Source: Streptococcus devriesei DSM 19639
Lineage (GTDB): Bacteria > Bacillota > Bacilli > Lactobacillales > Streptococcaceae
Reading direction: 5' to 3'
DNA: 64,000 bases
NCBI RefSeq assembly: GCF_000423725.1
Contig: NZ_KE384084.1
Coordinates: 694,222-758,221 of the forward strand
The notes under the pieces are model-generated. The model did no database searches and had not been told where the DNA came from. It saw only the letters and a list, made by a program, of their open reading frames with translations. This document shows positions 31,221-40,581 of this stretch, piece after piece (the stretch's first letter is position 1; the number at the start of each line of letters is the position of its first letter). Made by a program: the position numbers and the translations under genes.

Positions 31221-31859
31221 TTAATGTTCTAAACACCTCTGCTGAATAAGAAGCAAGGCTTCTTCAGCCACCTCATTCAGCGGACGGCCGGCATCAATCG
31301 TTACTATGCGCTCAGGATTTTCAGCAGCCAATTTTAAATAGCCCGAACGAACACGCTGGTGCATATCTAACTTTTCCAAATCAAGCCGATTGACTTCCCG
31401 CTCCTTGTTTTGCTCAATGCGGGCCAGCCCGATTTTTGAATCAACGTCAAAATAAAGTGTTAAGTCAGGTTTTAGGCCGTCTGTTGCAAAGTCATTCAGC
31501 CAGGTGATGGCTGCCGTATCCAATCCTCGGCCGTAACCCTGATAGGCTACTGAGCTGTCGATAAAACGATCCGCCATAACAAGGCTTCCCTTTTCGAGTG
31601 CAGGCAGGATTTTTTCAACCAGATGCTGGCGGCGGGCAGCTATATAAAGCAGGAGTTCGGTTTTATCATCCATATTTGTATGGTTAACATCAAGGATAAC
31701 ATCCCGAATACTCTCAGCAATACTGACTCCGCCCGGCTCACGTGTTACCAGCACATCGTTTTCAGTCATTTTTTTCAGGCTGGGCAAAATTTCCTTCAAA
31801 ACCGTCGTTTTCCCAGCACCATCCGGGCCTTCAAACGAAATAAAGATTCCTTTTTTCAT
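31221..31859 (-). CDS. tmk: Thymidylate kinase
   Basis: Makes dTDP from dTMP. 212 residues with P-loop [11 protein letters not shown] (about 9-19), [16 protein letters not shown] (catalytic region) and the LID loop REVNRLD. The ATG at 31859 is preceded by AAGGAAATCTA; the open frame extends 91 codons further but that part has no coding character. First gene of the conserved tmk-holB-ricT-yabA-rsmI string. Confidence 0.96.
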   Translation of the reverse strand: MKKGIFISFEGPDGAGKTTVLKEILPSLKKMTENDVLVTREPGGVSIAESIRDVILDVNHTNMDDKTELLLYIAARRQHLVEKILPALEKGSLVMADRFIDSSVAYQGYGRGLDTAAITWLNDFATDGLKPDLTLYFDVDSKIGLARIEQNKEREVNRLDLEKLDMHQRVRSGYLKLAAENPERIVTIDAGRPLNEVAEEALLLIQQRCLEH

Positions 31860-31905
31860 TAGATTTCCTTTTATTATGATTACTTCTATTTTACCAAAAA
31901 TCTCA

Positions 31906-31938
31906 TAAAAAGAACACTGCCAGATTGCCGGCAGTGTC
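31906..31938 (-). terminator. Terminator of the CBS-ACT gene
   Basis: ACACTGCC/GGCAGTGT hairpin followed by TCTTTTT on the minus strand. Confidence 0.85.
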
Positions 31939-31941
31939 TCC

Positions 31942-32601
31942 TTAAAAGTCTGTTTTTCCTTCCGTTTGCTCAATGGACTCGATTTCAAAGCCTTGTCCAT
32001 GCAGCTTTTGGCTAAGAGCATCTGTGTCAAATTTACCGTCGATTTGAATTTCAACAGTGACTTTGCCAACCTGACGGTCAGCGACAACGATGCGGCGAAT
32101 ATTGAGATGTTCATCAGAGATAACCTTGACAACCTGCTCTAAAACACCGGCTTTATCCTCAGCTAAAAGTCTTAACCGGACACCCTCTTTGCCGTAACCT
32201 GAAACTTCCAGAAAAGCACGAAAAATATCCTTATCTGTAATAATACCTGACATCTGACTGCCGTCAACAACCGGTAAAACGCCAATTTTATGCACCATCA
32301 TGAGATAGATGGCATCTTCCAGCCGGGCGTCTTTTGAAACGGTGATGACATCTTTGATCATGACATCACGAACCTTGGTCTTGTTGAGGAGGTAGTTCAT
32401 TTCATAGATAGACAGGCTGGTCGCCTTTGACGGGCTGGTTTCAGCAATCGTTCCTTCGGTCAAAAGGCCTACCAAAACATCATTTTCAATGACCGGCAGA
32501 CGGCGCAGATTTTTATCACGCATAATATCTGTTGCCTTAGCTACTGTTGTATCAGGAGAGACATAAACGACTCTCTTGGTCATGAAATCTTTTACGGGCA
32601 T
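31942..32601 (-). CDS. CBS-pair plus ACT domain protein (AcuB-like)
   Basis: A 219-residue cytosolic protein: two CBS repeats (about 1-60 and 75-135; adenosine nucleotide-binding modules) followed by an ACT-like ligand domain (about 140-210). Despite the AcuB label used for this architecture, acetoin use is not implied. It lies directly downstream of livF on the same strand but beyond the livF terminator; the pairing with the Liv transporter may reflect amino-acid sensing, an inference. Confidence 0.82.
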   Translation of the reverse strand: MPVKDFMTKRVVYVSPDTTVAKATDIMRDKNLRRLPVIENDVLVGLLTEGTIAETSPSKATSLSIYEMNYLLNKTKVRDVMIKDVITVSKDARLEDAIYLMMVHKIGVLPVVDGSQMSGIITDKDIFRAFLEVSGYGKEGVRLRLLAEDKAGVLEQVVKVISDEHLNIRRIVVADRQVGKVTVEIQIDGKFDTDALSQKLHGQGFEIESIEQTEGKTDF

Positions 32602-32675
32602 AGTAAAACCTCACTCTCTTTTGTTTTTATTATACCATAATTATCATACACCGCGCTTGCAGGACAATAAATAGA

Positions 32676-32712
32676 AACAGGGGCTGAAAACGCAGTTGAC
32701 TCAGCCCCTGTA
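32676..32712 (-). terminator. Terminator of the liv operon
   Basis: CAGGGGCTGA/TCAGCCCCTG perfect hairpin then TTTCTATTT on the minus strand, after livF. Confidence 0.85.
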
Positions 32713-32717
32713 CTTCT

Positions 32718-33428
32718 TTAGCCGCCCAGATAGGCCTTACGAACTTCATCAGAAGCCAGCAATTCCTCTCCGGTTCCTGAAAGAACAATCTTTCCTGTTT
32801 CAAGAACATAACCGCGATCTGCAATTGACAAGGCCTTATTGGCATTTTGTTCAATCAGCAGAACCGTTGTTCCTTGCTTTTGAATATCTTGAATAATATC
32901 AAAAATTTCCTGAATAAAAATTGGCGCCAAGCCCATGGAAGGCTCATCAAGCAGAAGCAGTTTAGGCTGACTCATCAGAGCGCGCCCCATCGCCAGCATC
33001 TGCTGCTCACCTCCGGATAAGGTCGCAGCATCCTGATTTTTACGTTCTTCCAAACGCGGGAAGCGCTCAAAAACCCTCTTGAGACGTGCTTGGTTGTCAT
33101 CACGGTTGCTGCTGAGAAAGGCTCCCATTTCTAGATTTTCCAAAACTGTCAGCCCCGGAAAAACATGGCGCCCTTCCGGAACCTGAGAAAGGCCGGAGGC
33201 AACAATCTTGCGGGTAGCTGTCTTTTGAATTTCATTTCCCAGAAACTCAATTTTCCCTGAACTTGGGCGGACAAGGCCGGAAATCGTCCGCAGAATGGAC
33301 GTTTTTCCCGCACCGTTAGCGCCGATCAGAGAAACAACTTCACCTTCGTTGACCTCAAAACTAACGTCTTTTACTGCTTGGATGACGCCGTAATGAACAG
33401 ATAGATTTTCAACTTTTAACATGGTCAT
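32718..33428 (-). CDS. livF: Branched-chain amino-acid ABC transporter ATPase LivF
   Basis: One of two ATPases of the HAAT-family importer for Leu, Ile and Val. 236 residues with Walker A GANGAGKT, signature LSGGEQQ and Walker B LLLLDEPSMGL. Its ATG shares one base with the livG stop (TAATG), so the two are translationally coupled. Last gene of livJHMGF. Confidence 0.94.
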   Translation of the reverse strand: MTMLKVENLSVHYGVIQAVKDVSFEVNEGEVVSLIGANGAGKTSILRTISGLVRPSSGKIEFLGNEIQKTATRKIVASGLSQVPEGRHVFPGLTVLENLEMGAFLSSNRDDNQARLKRVFERFPRLEERKNQDAATLSGGEQQMLAMGRALMSQPKLLLLDEPSMGLAPIFIQEIFDIIQDIQKQGTTVLLIEQNANKALSIADRGYVLETGKIVLSGTGEELLASDEVRKAYLGG

Positions 33429-34192
33429 TAGGCTTCACCTCCCAGATAAGCTTCAATAACACGCTTATTATTTTTAATTTCCTGCGGTGTTCCGTGCGCA
33501 ATCAAACGCCCGTATTCTAAAACATAGATACGTTCGGTAACGTCCATAACCAAGCTCATATCATGTTCAATCAGCATGATCGTGATTTTAAAGTCCTCTT
33601 TAATCTGACGGATCAGCTCGGTTAATTCAGCGGTTTCCTGAGGATTCATGCCGGCAGCAGGTTCATCAAGAAAGAGAATTTTAGGTCTGGTTGCAAGGGC
33701 ACGCACAATCTCTAAGCGGCGCTGCTGGCCGTAAGGCAGATTTTTCGCCAATGTATGAGCATCTTTATCCAGATCGAAAATCTTCAGCAATTCAATTGCT
33801 CTTTCCTGTAATTTTTCTTCATTGGAATAAAACTTCGGCAGGCGCAGAAAGCTGGACAGTAAATAGGGATTATGATTGTTTCCCATACCTACCAGCACAT
33901 TTTCAAGCACTGTCATGTCCTTAAAGAGACGAATATTTTGGAAAGTTCGTGATAATCCTAAGGAAGCAATCTTATAGGGTGCCTTGCCGTTTAACAGTGT
34001 TCCGTCAAGGGTCACACTGCCTTCACTGGGTTCGTAAACACCGGTTAAAAGATTAAAGAGGGTTGTTTTTCCCGCTCCGTTAGGACCGATCAAGCCGACG
34101 AGTTCACCTTCGTTGAGCTCCATCGTAACATCGCCGACAGCAGTTAAACCGCCGAAATTCTTGGTTAAATTTTTTACATCAAGAAGTGCCAT
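33428..34192 (-). CDS. livG: Branched-chain amino-acid ABC transporter ATPase LivG
   Basis: Partner ATPase of LivF, 254 residues. Walker A GPNGAGKTT, signature written LPYGQQRRLEI (a non-SGG variant usual for LivG), and Walker B ILFLDEPAAGMN are present; the long insert between Walker A and signature is typical of the LivG type. It directly abuts livM (shared base at 34192) and livF. Confidence 0.94.
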   Translation of the reverse strand: MALLDVKNLTKNFGGLTAVGDVTMELNEGELVGLIGPNGAGKTTLFNLLTGVYEPSEGSVTLDGTLLNGKAPYKIASLGLSRTFQNIRLFKDMTVLENVLVGMGNNHNPYLLSSFLRLPKFYSNEEKLQERAIELLKIFDLDKDAHTLAKNLPYGQQRRLEIVRALATRPKILFLDEPAAGMNPQETAELTELIRQIKEDFKITIMLIEHDMSLVMDVTERIYVLEYGRLIAHGTPQEIKNNKRVIEAYLGGEA

Positions 34193-35148
34193 TATTTGCT
34201 GCCCTCCTTAGCTTTTTTAGCAAAAAGTTTTGAAAAACTGAATTCCCATGTGCCTAACAGGCCGCCCGGTCTAAAGACCATTACCAGAATAAGCGCCAAG
34301 GAATAGATAATCATGCGGATATCTGATACGTTTTGCAGGAACATGTTTAACACGCCGAGCACAATGGCAGCAACAATAGTACCTGTGACAGAGCCCAAGC
34401 CGCCAAGAACGGCGACAATCAGAAAATCAATGGACTTCATGATTGTAAAGTCTTTTGGCGCAACCGTTCCGATATAACCGACATAAAGTGAGCCGGCGAT
34501 ACTTGAAATAACAGCAGCAAACATAAAGGTCAAAACTTTAATTTTAGTCGTATTGACACCCATAGACTCTGCAGCAATTTCGTCTTCACGAACTGCCAGA
34601 ACTTCACGCCCGATCGGACTTCTCAGATAATTAAGCACCAGAATCGTAATCAAAACAACAAAGATAAAGACAACCGGCCAAGTGGTATATTTCAGGATTC
34701 CCATAATACCTCTGGAGCCATTAGTCAGACTGCCGCCGTTTTCAATCAGCTTGCGGATAATCTCAGCCACACCAAGGGTTGCGATTGCTAAATAGTCCCC
34801 TGTCAAGCGCAGCGTGGGAATACCGACAACTAAGGCAACAACAGCCGTCACCACCATCCCCACAAAAATGGATAGATAAAAACCGGCATAGGTTGGCATT
34901 TGCGTTGTCAAGATAGCTGTGGCATAGGCTCCGATAGCCATAAATCCAGCCTGTCCCAGAGAAAGCTGACCGGAAAATCCCAGAACCAAGTTGGTTCCCA
35001 AGGCCATAATGATGCTGATGCCAATTCCCATCAGAATTTGGGTATAGTAAACATCAACAATACCGGCACTGATTAGGCCAAATAAAAGGAGAAAGATGAC
35101 AAGAACCAGCGCAAGCCAGCTTAAATTTGCTTTTAGATTTTTTTTCAT
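34192..35148 (-). CDS. livM: Branched-chain amino-acid ABC transporter permease LivM
   Basis: A 318-residue inner-membrane permease with about eight to nine TM segments and the conserved cytoplasmic loop SPIGREVLAVREDEIAAESMGVN, the EAA-like contact with the ATPase. The LGFSGQLSLGQAGFMAIGAY segment is a LivM hallmark. Follows livH after 3 bp. Confidence 0.94.
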   Translation of the reverse strand: MKKNLKANLSWLALVLVIFLLLFGLISAGIVDVYYTQILMGIGISIIMALGTNLVLGFSGQLSLGQAGFMAIGAYATAILTTQMPTYAGFYLSIFVGMVVTAVVALVVGIPTLRLTGDYLAIATLGVAEIIRKLIENGGSLTNGSRGIMGILKYTTWPVVFIFVVLITILVLNYLRSPIGREVLAVREDEIAAESMGVNTTKIKVLTFMFAAVISSIAGSLYVGYIGTVAPKDFTIMKSIDFLIVAVLGGLGSVTGTIVAAIVLGVLNMFLQNVSDIRMIIYSLALILVMVFRPGGLLGTWEFSFSKLFAKKAKEGSK

Positions 35149-35151
35149 TGC

Positions 35152-36021
35152 TTACACCTTCTCTTTCACATTTTTTCCTAAAATACCAGCCGGTCTTACC
35201 AAAAGAATGATGATAAGGACAGCATAAACTACGGCATCTCTGTAACTTGCAAGTCCGATGGAAACAGAGAAAGTTTCCAAAAGGCCGATCAAGAAACCAC
35301 CGACAGCAGCACCCGGAATAATACCGATACCCCCCAGAACAGCAGCAACGAAAGCCTTAATACCAGGAACCATACCCATCAAAGGATCAACAGAATTATA
35401 ATAAAGACCGATCAAAACACCGCCGGCACCTGCAAGAGCAGAGCCCAGAGCAAATGTAAAGCTGATTGTGCTGTTAACATTAATTCCCATCAGCTGAGCA
35501 GCGTCACTGTCGACAGACACTGCCCGCATAGCTTTTCCCATCTTAGTCTTTTGGACAACAAACTGCAGAGCCAGCATCAGAAAAAGAGAGACTCCCAGAA
35601 TAATCAGCTGCACATTGGTAACACTGATTGGTCCAAAATTATACTTCACCGTGGCAAGGGTCTGAGGAAAGGCGTGCTTGTTGGCACCGACCAGACGAAC
35701 CATACTGTATTCAAGAAAGAAAGAGACACCTATAGCTGTAATCAAGGCCGCAATCCGTGTTGAATTTCTCAAAGGTCTGTAAGCAAGAAACTCGATAACA
35801 ACCCCTAAAACAGCTGTCAAAACCATAGTCAATACGAGAGCCACAAAGTAATTAAGATGATATTGTGTGATAAGGAAATAACCGATAAAGGCTCCCATCA
35901 TGTAAATATCTCCGTGAGCAAAGTTAATCAACTTGATAATTCCATAAACCATGGTATAACCAAGGGCTAACAGCGCATAAACACTCCCAAGGATAAGACC
36001 ATTTATAAGTTGTTGGAGCAT
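35152..36021 (-). CDS. livH: Branched-chain amino-acid ABC transporter permease LivH
   Basis: The 289-residue partner permease. LGYTMVYGIIKLINFAHGDIYMMGA near residue 20 and the loop GKAMRAVSVDSDAAQLMGINVN (ATPase contact) mark LivH. It is separated from livJ by about 83 bp that hold a partial terminator, the usual way a binding protein is made in excess over its permeases. Confidence 0.94.
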   Translation of the reverse strand: MLQQLINGLILGSVYALLALGYTMVYGIIKLINFAHGDIYMMGAFIGYFLITQYHLNYFVALVLTMVLTAVLGVVIEFLAYRPLRNSTRIAALITAIGVSFFLEYSMVRLVGANKHAFPQTLATVKYNFGPISVTNVQLIILGVSLFLMLALQFVVQKTKMGKAMRAVSVDSDAAQLMGINVNSTISFTFALGSALAGAGGVLIGLYYNSVDPLMGMVPGIKAFVAAVLGGIGIIPGAAVGGFLIGLLETFSVSIGLASYRDAVVYAVLIIILLVRPAGILGKNVKEKV

Positions 36022-36052
36022 ATAATTTTACCAAACTTTCTATAAATAAATA

Positions 36053-36081
36053 ATATCTGGGAAGATGGCTCCCCAGATTTT
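36053..36081 (-). terminator. Intercistronic attenuator between livJ and livH
   Basis: ATCTGGG/CCCAGAT hairpin with loose U-rich flank in the minus strand between the binding-protein gene and the permease genes. Confidence 0.6.
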
Positions 36082-36104
36082 CATTGTTTAGGCTTAAGCC
36101 AGCC

Positions 36105-37277
36105 TTATTTGGCTTCAACAGCTGTCGCTGTAGCTTCCTTACCATCTTTAAGGCCGACCATAACAGCAGATTTAACAGGATTGTGTTTCTTATCAATAGT
36201 CATTTTACCTGTTACACCTTCAAAGTTTTTCAGTTTAGCAAGTTTTGTTGCAATATCTTTTGATGTCTTAGCATCTTTGGCAGAATCAGCAATCATGTAA
36301 ACTGAATCGTAAGCAAGAGCGGCAAACATATTTGGTTCTTCACCGTATTTTGCTTTGTAAGCTTTCAAGAATTTTTCAGCCTTGCTTGTCAAATCAACTT
36401 TTGTTGAGTAACCAGATACATAATAAACATTATTAGTATTAGCTGCACCGGCACCTTCAATGTACTTAGCGTCATTGAATCCGTCAGGTCCTACGATTGG
36501 CTGATTAAGTCCCATATCGCGTGCCTGCTTGGTAATCAAACCAGTTTCAGTGTAGTATCCGGGGATAACAATCGCATCAAAATCTTTGCTCTTAAATTTT
36601 GTAAGGGCTGCTTGGAAATCTTGGTCTTTCGCTTGGAAAGTATCTTCAACAGTAATCTTTCCTTTGTAAGCCTTTTTGAATGAATCGGCAATACCTTGAG
36701 CATAGTCGCTTGATTTATCGTAGTAAAGGGCAACTTTTTTAGCTTTCAAAGTATCTGTAGCATATTTAGAGATGATTTTCCCTTGGAAGCTGTCTTGGAA
36801 AGTTGTACGGAAAACAAAATCCTGAACTTTGCCTTTAGAGTAAGTCAAGTTGTCTTGTGTTCCTGATGGTGTTACAAGCGGTACTGCTGCATCATTGGCA
36901 TTTGGGCTGGCTGCAGCTGTCGCACCGGATGTTGCCGGACCTAAAATAGCATTGACCTTGCTTTGAGTCGCAAGATTGGTTGAAATTGTTGCGGCTTCAC
37001 CATTATCAGATTTATTATCCTTAGAAACAACTTTAATCTTTTTACCATCAACGCCGCCTGCTTTGTTGATTTCCTCAACAGCAAGATCAGCACCTTGTTT
37101 TTCAGCCTGTCCGTAAGCTGCTACATCCCCTGAAAGCTCAAGGTTGTAACCAATTTTTACGGTATCTCCGATTTTATTGCCGGCAGCATCTGATGAGCTG
37201 CCCGGTGCAGAACCACAAGCTGCAAGAACAGCTGCACTGACAAAAGAAAGAGCTGCAAGAGCCATTTTTTTCTTCAT
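36105..37277 (-). CDS. livJ: Branched-chain amino-acid-binding lipoprotein
   Basis: Extracellular receptor for the Liv importer. 390 residues: signal peptide with lipobox LAACGS (acylated Cys21), a Ser/Asp-rich linker, then a type I periplasmic-binding fold with IGYNLELSGDVAAYG and VTPSGTQDNLTYSKG segments. First gene of the operon. The gene is also called livK in some streptococci. Confidence 0.93.
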   Translation of the reverse strand: MKKKMALAALSFVSAAVLAACGSAPGSSSDAAGNKIGDTVKIGYNLELSGDVAAYGQAEKQGADLAVEEINKAGGVDGKKIKVVSKDNKSDNGEAATISTNLATQSKVNAILGPATSGATAAASPNANDAAVPLVTPSGTQDNLTYSKGKVQDFVFRTTFQDSFQGKIISKYATDTLKAKKVALYYDKSSDYAQGIADSFKKAYKGKITVEDTFQAKDQDFQAALTKFKSKDFDAIVIPGYYTETGLITKQARDMGLNQPIVGPDGFNDAKYIEGAGAANTNNVYYVSGYSTKVDLTSKAEKFLKAYKAKYGEEPNMFAALAYDSVYMIADSAKDAKTSKDIATKLAKLKNFEGVTGKMTIDKKHNPVKSAVMVGLKDGKEATATAVEAK

Positions 37278-37378
37278 TGTTTTCTCCTTAAAAATATCTT
37301 AAATTATAGTCATCAATAAGAATACTGAATTATCTGAAAATTGTCAAGCATATTTTCTTATTTTTTGCAGACCGGCAT

Positions 37379-37627
37379 CTAGCGCTGCAAACTGCCGACA
37401 AAATCCTGATCAATATCATCTAAGTAGGATGGAACTGCTTTTTTGACAAATTTAAGATTCTGAAGTTCTTCAACGACTGTCTCAGCCTCTGTTTGATCCA
37501 CGTAAATCACTAAATAGCGCATCCGGTGTGAATGGTAGAGAACTCTCCCGTATTTGTTCAGTTTTCGGGCATCACGATTGTAATAAAGATAAACAATAAT
37601 ACCTAGTCGCTTGGTTTTTTCAAACAT
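37379..37627 (-). CDS. YlbG family protein (UPF0298)
   Basis: An 82-residue cytosolic protein, function unknown, recognised by the start [26 protein letters not shown] (here counting from residue 2), a stretch conserved across Firmicute YlbG proteins, and by its place directly downstream of the YlbF gene with a 5-bp gap, as in Bacillus ylbF-ylbG. Likely translated as a unit with it. Confidence 0.82.
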   Translation of the reverse strand: MFEKTKRLGIIVYLYYNRDARKLNKYGRVLYHSHRMRYLVIYVDQTEAETVVEELQNLKFVKKAVPSYLDDIDQDFVGSLQR

Positions 37628-37632
37628 TTTTC

Positions 37633-38073
37633 TTATCCTTCTTTAATATTTTTCCCGCGCCCCATTTCATGCGGAGGCTTACGAGGTGCCAAGGGCAGTC
37701 CTGTATCTACAAAAATATCCGGTGAAATAGCTGCCGCTATCTTTTGCGACATTTCAGCCAAAACGGCCTGCAGATCCACCTCAGCCCTTCTCATAGCAAT
37801 CATTTTTTCATTTAAATCCAGCTGGCGCTTTTGCCTTAGGATGCCTTTTCTTAACTGACCGACTTCCGGGCGGTATTTGCTAAAAGACTGCTGCCTGTCA
37901 TAATCTTCTTTTAACTGCTGAAAAATCTTGATTTCTTTTTGCAGGTCTTCATCTGCAGAGACTGCTTTTGCAGCTGCTTTGTAAGTCTTAACGGTTTCTA
38001 ACTCTAAAAAAGCTGAAATCACATCATCAAGAGCATCATCTATCGCCAACAGCTGATCATCAATTTTTAACAT
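37633..38073 (-). CDS. ricF: YlbF/RicF family protein
   Basis: A 146-residue helical protein of the YlbF/YmcA family. Residues 40-110 form a long amphipathic coil ([19 protein letters not shown] then [24 protein letters not shown]), as in RicF. In Bacillus RicF acts with RicA and RicT on RNase Y. Neighbour ylbG supports RicF rather than RicA. The presence of ricT in this window adds to the case, but a separate RicA partner is not seen here. Confidence 0.75.
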   Translation of the reverse strand: MLKIDDQLLAIDDALDDVISAFLELETVKTYKAAAKAVSADEDLQKEIKIFQQLKEDYDRQQSFSKYRPEVGQLRKGILRQKRQLDLNEKMIAMRRAEVDLQAVLAEMSQKIAAAISPDIFVDTGLPLAPRKPPHEMGRGKNIKEG

Positions 38074-38141
38074 AATGCCATTATATCAAAAAATAGCCGC
38101 TTCGTCTTTTCTCTTGAACCCGTCAGGCCTTTTCACCGAAA

Positions 38142-38181
38142 AAAACGGATAAGAGCCGCTATGTTCGCTCTCACCCGTTTT
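38142..38181 (-). terminator. Terminator of clpP
   Basis: AAACGGGTGAGAGC/GGCTCTTATCCGTTT hairpin plus T-run on the minus strand after clpP. Confidence 0.8.
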
Positions 38182-38213
38182 ATTTTCTAGGAGAAGTCCT
38201 GCTGCAATCAGCA

Positions 38214-38804
38214 TTACTTCAGTTCATTATTTTCCATGATTTCATCAATGAAGCCATATTTAAGGGTTTCTTTGGCATCCATCCAGTAATCGCGTTCGGC
38301 GTCTTTATGAATCTGCTTAATGGTCTTGCCGGAGTTATCTGACAGAATTTTTTCCAGTTTCTTACGCGTTTTCAAAAGCTGTTCAGCTGCAATAGCCATA
38401 TCTGTCTGCTGCGTACCGCCGCCGGTACCGCCCATTGGCTGATGAATAAGGTACTCAGCATTTGGCAGCATGAAACGTTTGCCCTTAGTACCGCTGGATG
38501 CAATGATTGTTCCCATTGACGCTGCTATTCCCATAACAATGGTCTGAACGTCTGATTTAATGAAATTCATGGTATCAACGATTGCCAAACCGGCTGAAAC
38601 CGAACCGCCCGGTGTATTGATATAAAGATAGATATCTTTTGTATTGTCCTGAGCATCCAGAAAAAGCATCTGAGCAATAATGGAATTAGCCATATTGTCT
38701 TCAACCGGACCAGTCAGCATAATAATACGATCTTTTAAAAGGCGTGAATAAATGTCATAAGAACGTTCTCCACGGCTTGTTTGTTCAATAACTACAGGAA
38801 TCAT
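38214..38804 (-). CDS. clpP: ATP-dependent Clp protease proteolytic subunit
   Basis: Serine protease core of the Clp machine; 196 residues. Catalytic Ser96 in GIAASMGT and His121 in YLIHQPMGG are in place, with Asp about residue 172. The N-terminal gating loop ([22 protein letters not shown]) is normal. It is a stand-alone gene with its own sigma-A promoter overlapped by a perfect CtsR box, so heat-shock control is expected. Confidence 0.97.
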   Translation of the reverse strand: MIPVVIEQTSRGERSYDIYSRLLKDRIIMLTGPVEDNMANSIIAQMLFLDAQDNTKDIYLYINTPGGSVSAGLAIVDTMNFIKSDVQTIVMGIAASMGTIIASSGTKGKRFMLPNAEYLIHQPMGGTGGGTQQTDMAIAAEQLLKTRKKLEKILSDNSGKTIKQIHKDAERDYWMDAKETLKYGFIDEIMENNELK

Positions 38805-38838
38805 AATTGTTTTTCTCCTTTAATTCAATCTTGGAGTT

Positions 38839-38868
38839 ATTATATCTCATTGGTCAAAAAAGGTCAAA
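38839..38868 (-). promoter_or_regulatory. clpP promoter with overlapping CtsR operator
   Basis: Minus strand -35 TTGACC and -10 TATAAT (38839-38844) are spaced 17 bp. The plus strand carries GGTCAAAAAAGGTCAAA (38852-38868), an exact heptad-repeat CtsR box (RGTCAAA-NNN-RGTCAAA), covering the -35 region. Confidence 0.9.
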
Positions 38869-38921
38869 TATTTACTTCACATTTTTGGAACTTTTCTCCG
38901 TTCAGCAGTTTCAGTACAAAA

Positions 38922-38967
38922 TAAAGGCAAGACTGGCCGAAAAGATTAGCAACCAGTCTGCTTTTTC
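38922..38967 (-). terminator. Terminator of upp
   Basis: CAGACTGG/CCAGTCTT hairpin with a U-rich tail on the minus strand after upp. Confidence 0.75.
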
Positions 38968-38991
38968 CTATTTTTATCAGAAGATTACTGC

Positions 38992-39621
38992 TTATTTGGT
39001 TCCAAAGAGACGGTCGCCCGCATCGCCGAGACCCGGAACAATATAACCTTTTGCATTGAGATGTTCATCCAGAGCAGCCGTATAGATGTCAATGTCCGGA
39101 TGGGCTTCCTGCAGTTTTTTGACGCCTTCGGGAGCTGAAACAAGGCAGACAAACTTAATGTTTGCTGCTCCGCGTTTTTTCAGAGAATCAATAGCCAAAA
39201 CGGCGGAGCCTCCGGTTGCAAGCATCGGATCCACCACAAAAATCTGCCGCTGATCAATGTCCTCAGGAAGTTTTACCAGATACTCTACCGGCTCCAAGGT
39301 TTCTTCATCACGGTACATACCGATATGACCGACTTTAGCGGCCGGAACCAAACTTAAAAGACCGTCAACCATGCCGATACCGGCACGCAAAATGGGAACA
39401 ATGGCCAGTTTTTTACCTGTCAGCTGTTTTTGAACCGTCTTTGTAATCGGTGTTTCTATTTCCACTTCTTCCAGTGGCAATTCGCGGGAAACTTCGTAAC
39501 CCATAAGCATAGCAATCTCATTTACCAGTTCGCGAAAATGCTTGGTTGATGTATCTTCCCGCCGTAAAATAGAGAGTTTATGCTGAATCAGTGGATGCGA
39601 AATAACTTGAAATTTACCCAT
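38992..39621 (-). CDS. upp: Uracil phosphoribosyltransferase
   Basis: Salvages uracil with PRPP to UMP. 209 residues; [11 protein letters not shown], the PRPP motif [10 protein letters not shown], and C-terminal [12 protein letters not shown] complete the fold. Start [17 protein letters not shown] is the classical one. Located directly downstream of clpP's region on the same strand but with its own promoter; pyrimidine salvage complements pyrH in the window. Confidence 0.96.
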   Translation of the reverse strand: MGKFQVISHPLIQHKLSILRREDTSTKHFRELVNEIAMLMGYEVSRELPLEEVEIETPITKTVQKQLTGKKLAIVPILRAGIGMVDGLLSLVPAAKVGHIGMYRDEETLEPVEYLVKLPEDIDQRQIFVVDPMLATGGSAVLAIDSLKKRGAANIKFVCLVSAPEGVKKLQEAHPDIDIYTAALDEHLNAKGYIVPGLGDAGDRLFGTK

Positions 39622-39663
39622 AGGAAAAACCGCCTTCTATTTATTTCTTTTTATTATAGCATA

Positions 39664-39702
39664 AAACCCACTAACTTTTGTGAAAAGTCAGCGGGCTTTT
39701 TT
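39664..39702. terminator. Terminator-like hairpin upstream of upp
   Basis: CCCACTAACTTTT/AAAAGTCAGCGGG hairpin followed by CTTTTTT on the plus strand and GTTTTAT on the minus strand. No plus-strand gene lies upstream, so if used it more likely ends minus-strand transcripts arriving from the peptide cluster. Confidence 0.5.
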
Positions 39703-39843
39703 AGGATTGCCTCCATGGATACAGGGTTAATGTTTGAAAATACCTCTGCTTTTACTAATGCAAGAGATAATAACCAAACAGACCAAGCAAAATGATGACA
39801 CAGATAAATGAAATCACTCAGACTGAAGAAAAAGTCTATTTTC

Positions 39844-40308
39844 TCAAAAAGTAATATTTTGTTATGATACTTTCCTTAGGTAGCACGGACGGCAAAACCA
39901 AACGCCAAGGCTATAGCTCTTGACTAGGTTTTGCATTAGATTGCCGTTAGAAATAGTATCGATTTCTAACGGCAATCGTCATAGCGACTTCCTTCGGAAT
40001 TCCATATCTAAGTTCAAGATACAAAGGGCGTCTGCGGATAAAGGCAAAATAGGGAGTTCGACGCGGAATCATTAAGATTCTAGGCGGACTCATCTTTTTG
40101 CCACAATCCGCAGCCCGTGTTCAATTAAGATTTTGAGCCTAGGTCTCAAAATCTCCGAGAGGCAGAAACTCAATGTTTCTGCCTCTTTTGCTACATCGGA
40201 AAGTATCGGATTAGGCTTTGATCATTTCTATATCATCTTACAAAAGCGAAAAGTGATACAATTCTATGATGAAATTTTAGAGAGAATTTAGTTTTGGGAG
40301 TTTGTCTA
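39844..40308. repeat. 465-bp dispersed repeat, copy B (inverted relative to copy A)
   Basis: Reverse complement of copy A at 17558-18021 with about 20 differences counted by eye, plus one small indel. The 16-bp hairpin is at 39939-39954 with 39962-39977. On its right end the sequence TAGACAAACT supplies the stop codon of the small basic-tailed peptide gene (40306-40398), so the insertion point touches a coding frame. It fills most of the 684-bp upp to peptide-cluster gap; the rest (39703-39843) has no feature I can name. Confidence 0.85.
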
Positions 40309-40398
40309 CAACCTGATCACTATGTTTTTACTGCGGTAAGAAACAAGTGCCAGGACACAAAGAGCAAGCAAGACTAAAATGAACCGAATTATGCTCAT
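40306..40398 (-). CDS. Small hydrophobic peptide with basic tail, copy 2
   Basis: A 30-codon ORF, MSIIRFILVLLALCVLALV then SYRSKNIVIRL, preceded by AAAGGTGAT. One N-terminal TM helix, positively charged C-terminus. The last residues and stop are provided by repeat copy B, so the natural end may have been altered. A peptide with the same plan lies at 40929-41018. It might be an immunity or accessory peptide of the adjacent broken bacteriocin gene; unproven. Confidence 0.45.
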   Translation of the reverse strand: MSIIRFILVLLALCVLALVSYRSKNIVIRL

Positions 40399-40491
40399 AA
40401 ACTAAGATCACCTTTTCTAAAATTTGTGCTGATACTTTTAAATGAATTCAATATACACCTGCTTTGGTCAGTGCACCACCAAGCTAATTTA

Positions 40492-40569
40492 TTATTTTTT
40501 TCGATTCTTTAGATTTAAGAGCGTTAATACAAGCAGTGCTGTAATTGCTCCAACGATAAAGTACTCCAT
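40492..40569 (-). CDS. 25-residue hydrophobic peptide, MxYF family, copy 2
   Basis: A 25-residue peptide, MEYFIVGAITALLVLTLLN followed by the basic tail LKNRKK, with AGGA seven bases before the ATG. It begins 12 bp after the stop of the bacteriocin precursor, mirroring the pairing at 12921-13140. Length and N-terminal M-x-YF-x-(I/V)-G agree with copy 1, although the C-terminal halves differ. No function known. Confidence 0.5.
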   Translation of the reverse strand: MEYFIVGAITALLVLTLLNLKNRKK

Positions 40570-40581
40570 ATTGATATCCTA

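Noticed and set aside
31860..32132. 91-codon N-terminal extension of tmk
   Set aside because: Overlaps the CBS-ACT gene's coding region in antisense phase and its terminator; tmk has a good RBS and start at 31859.
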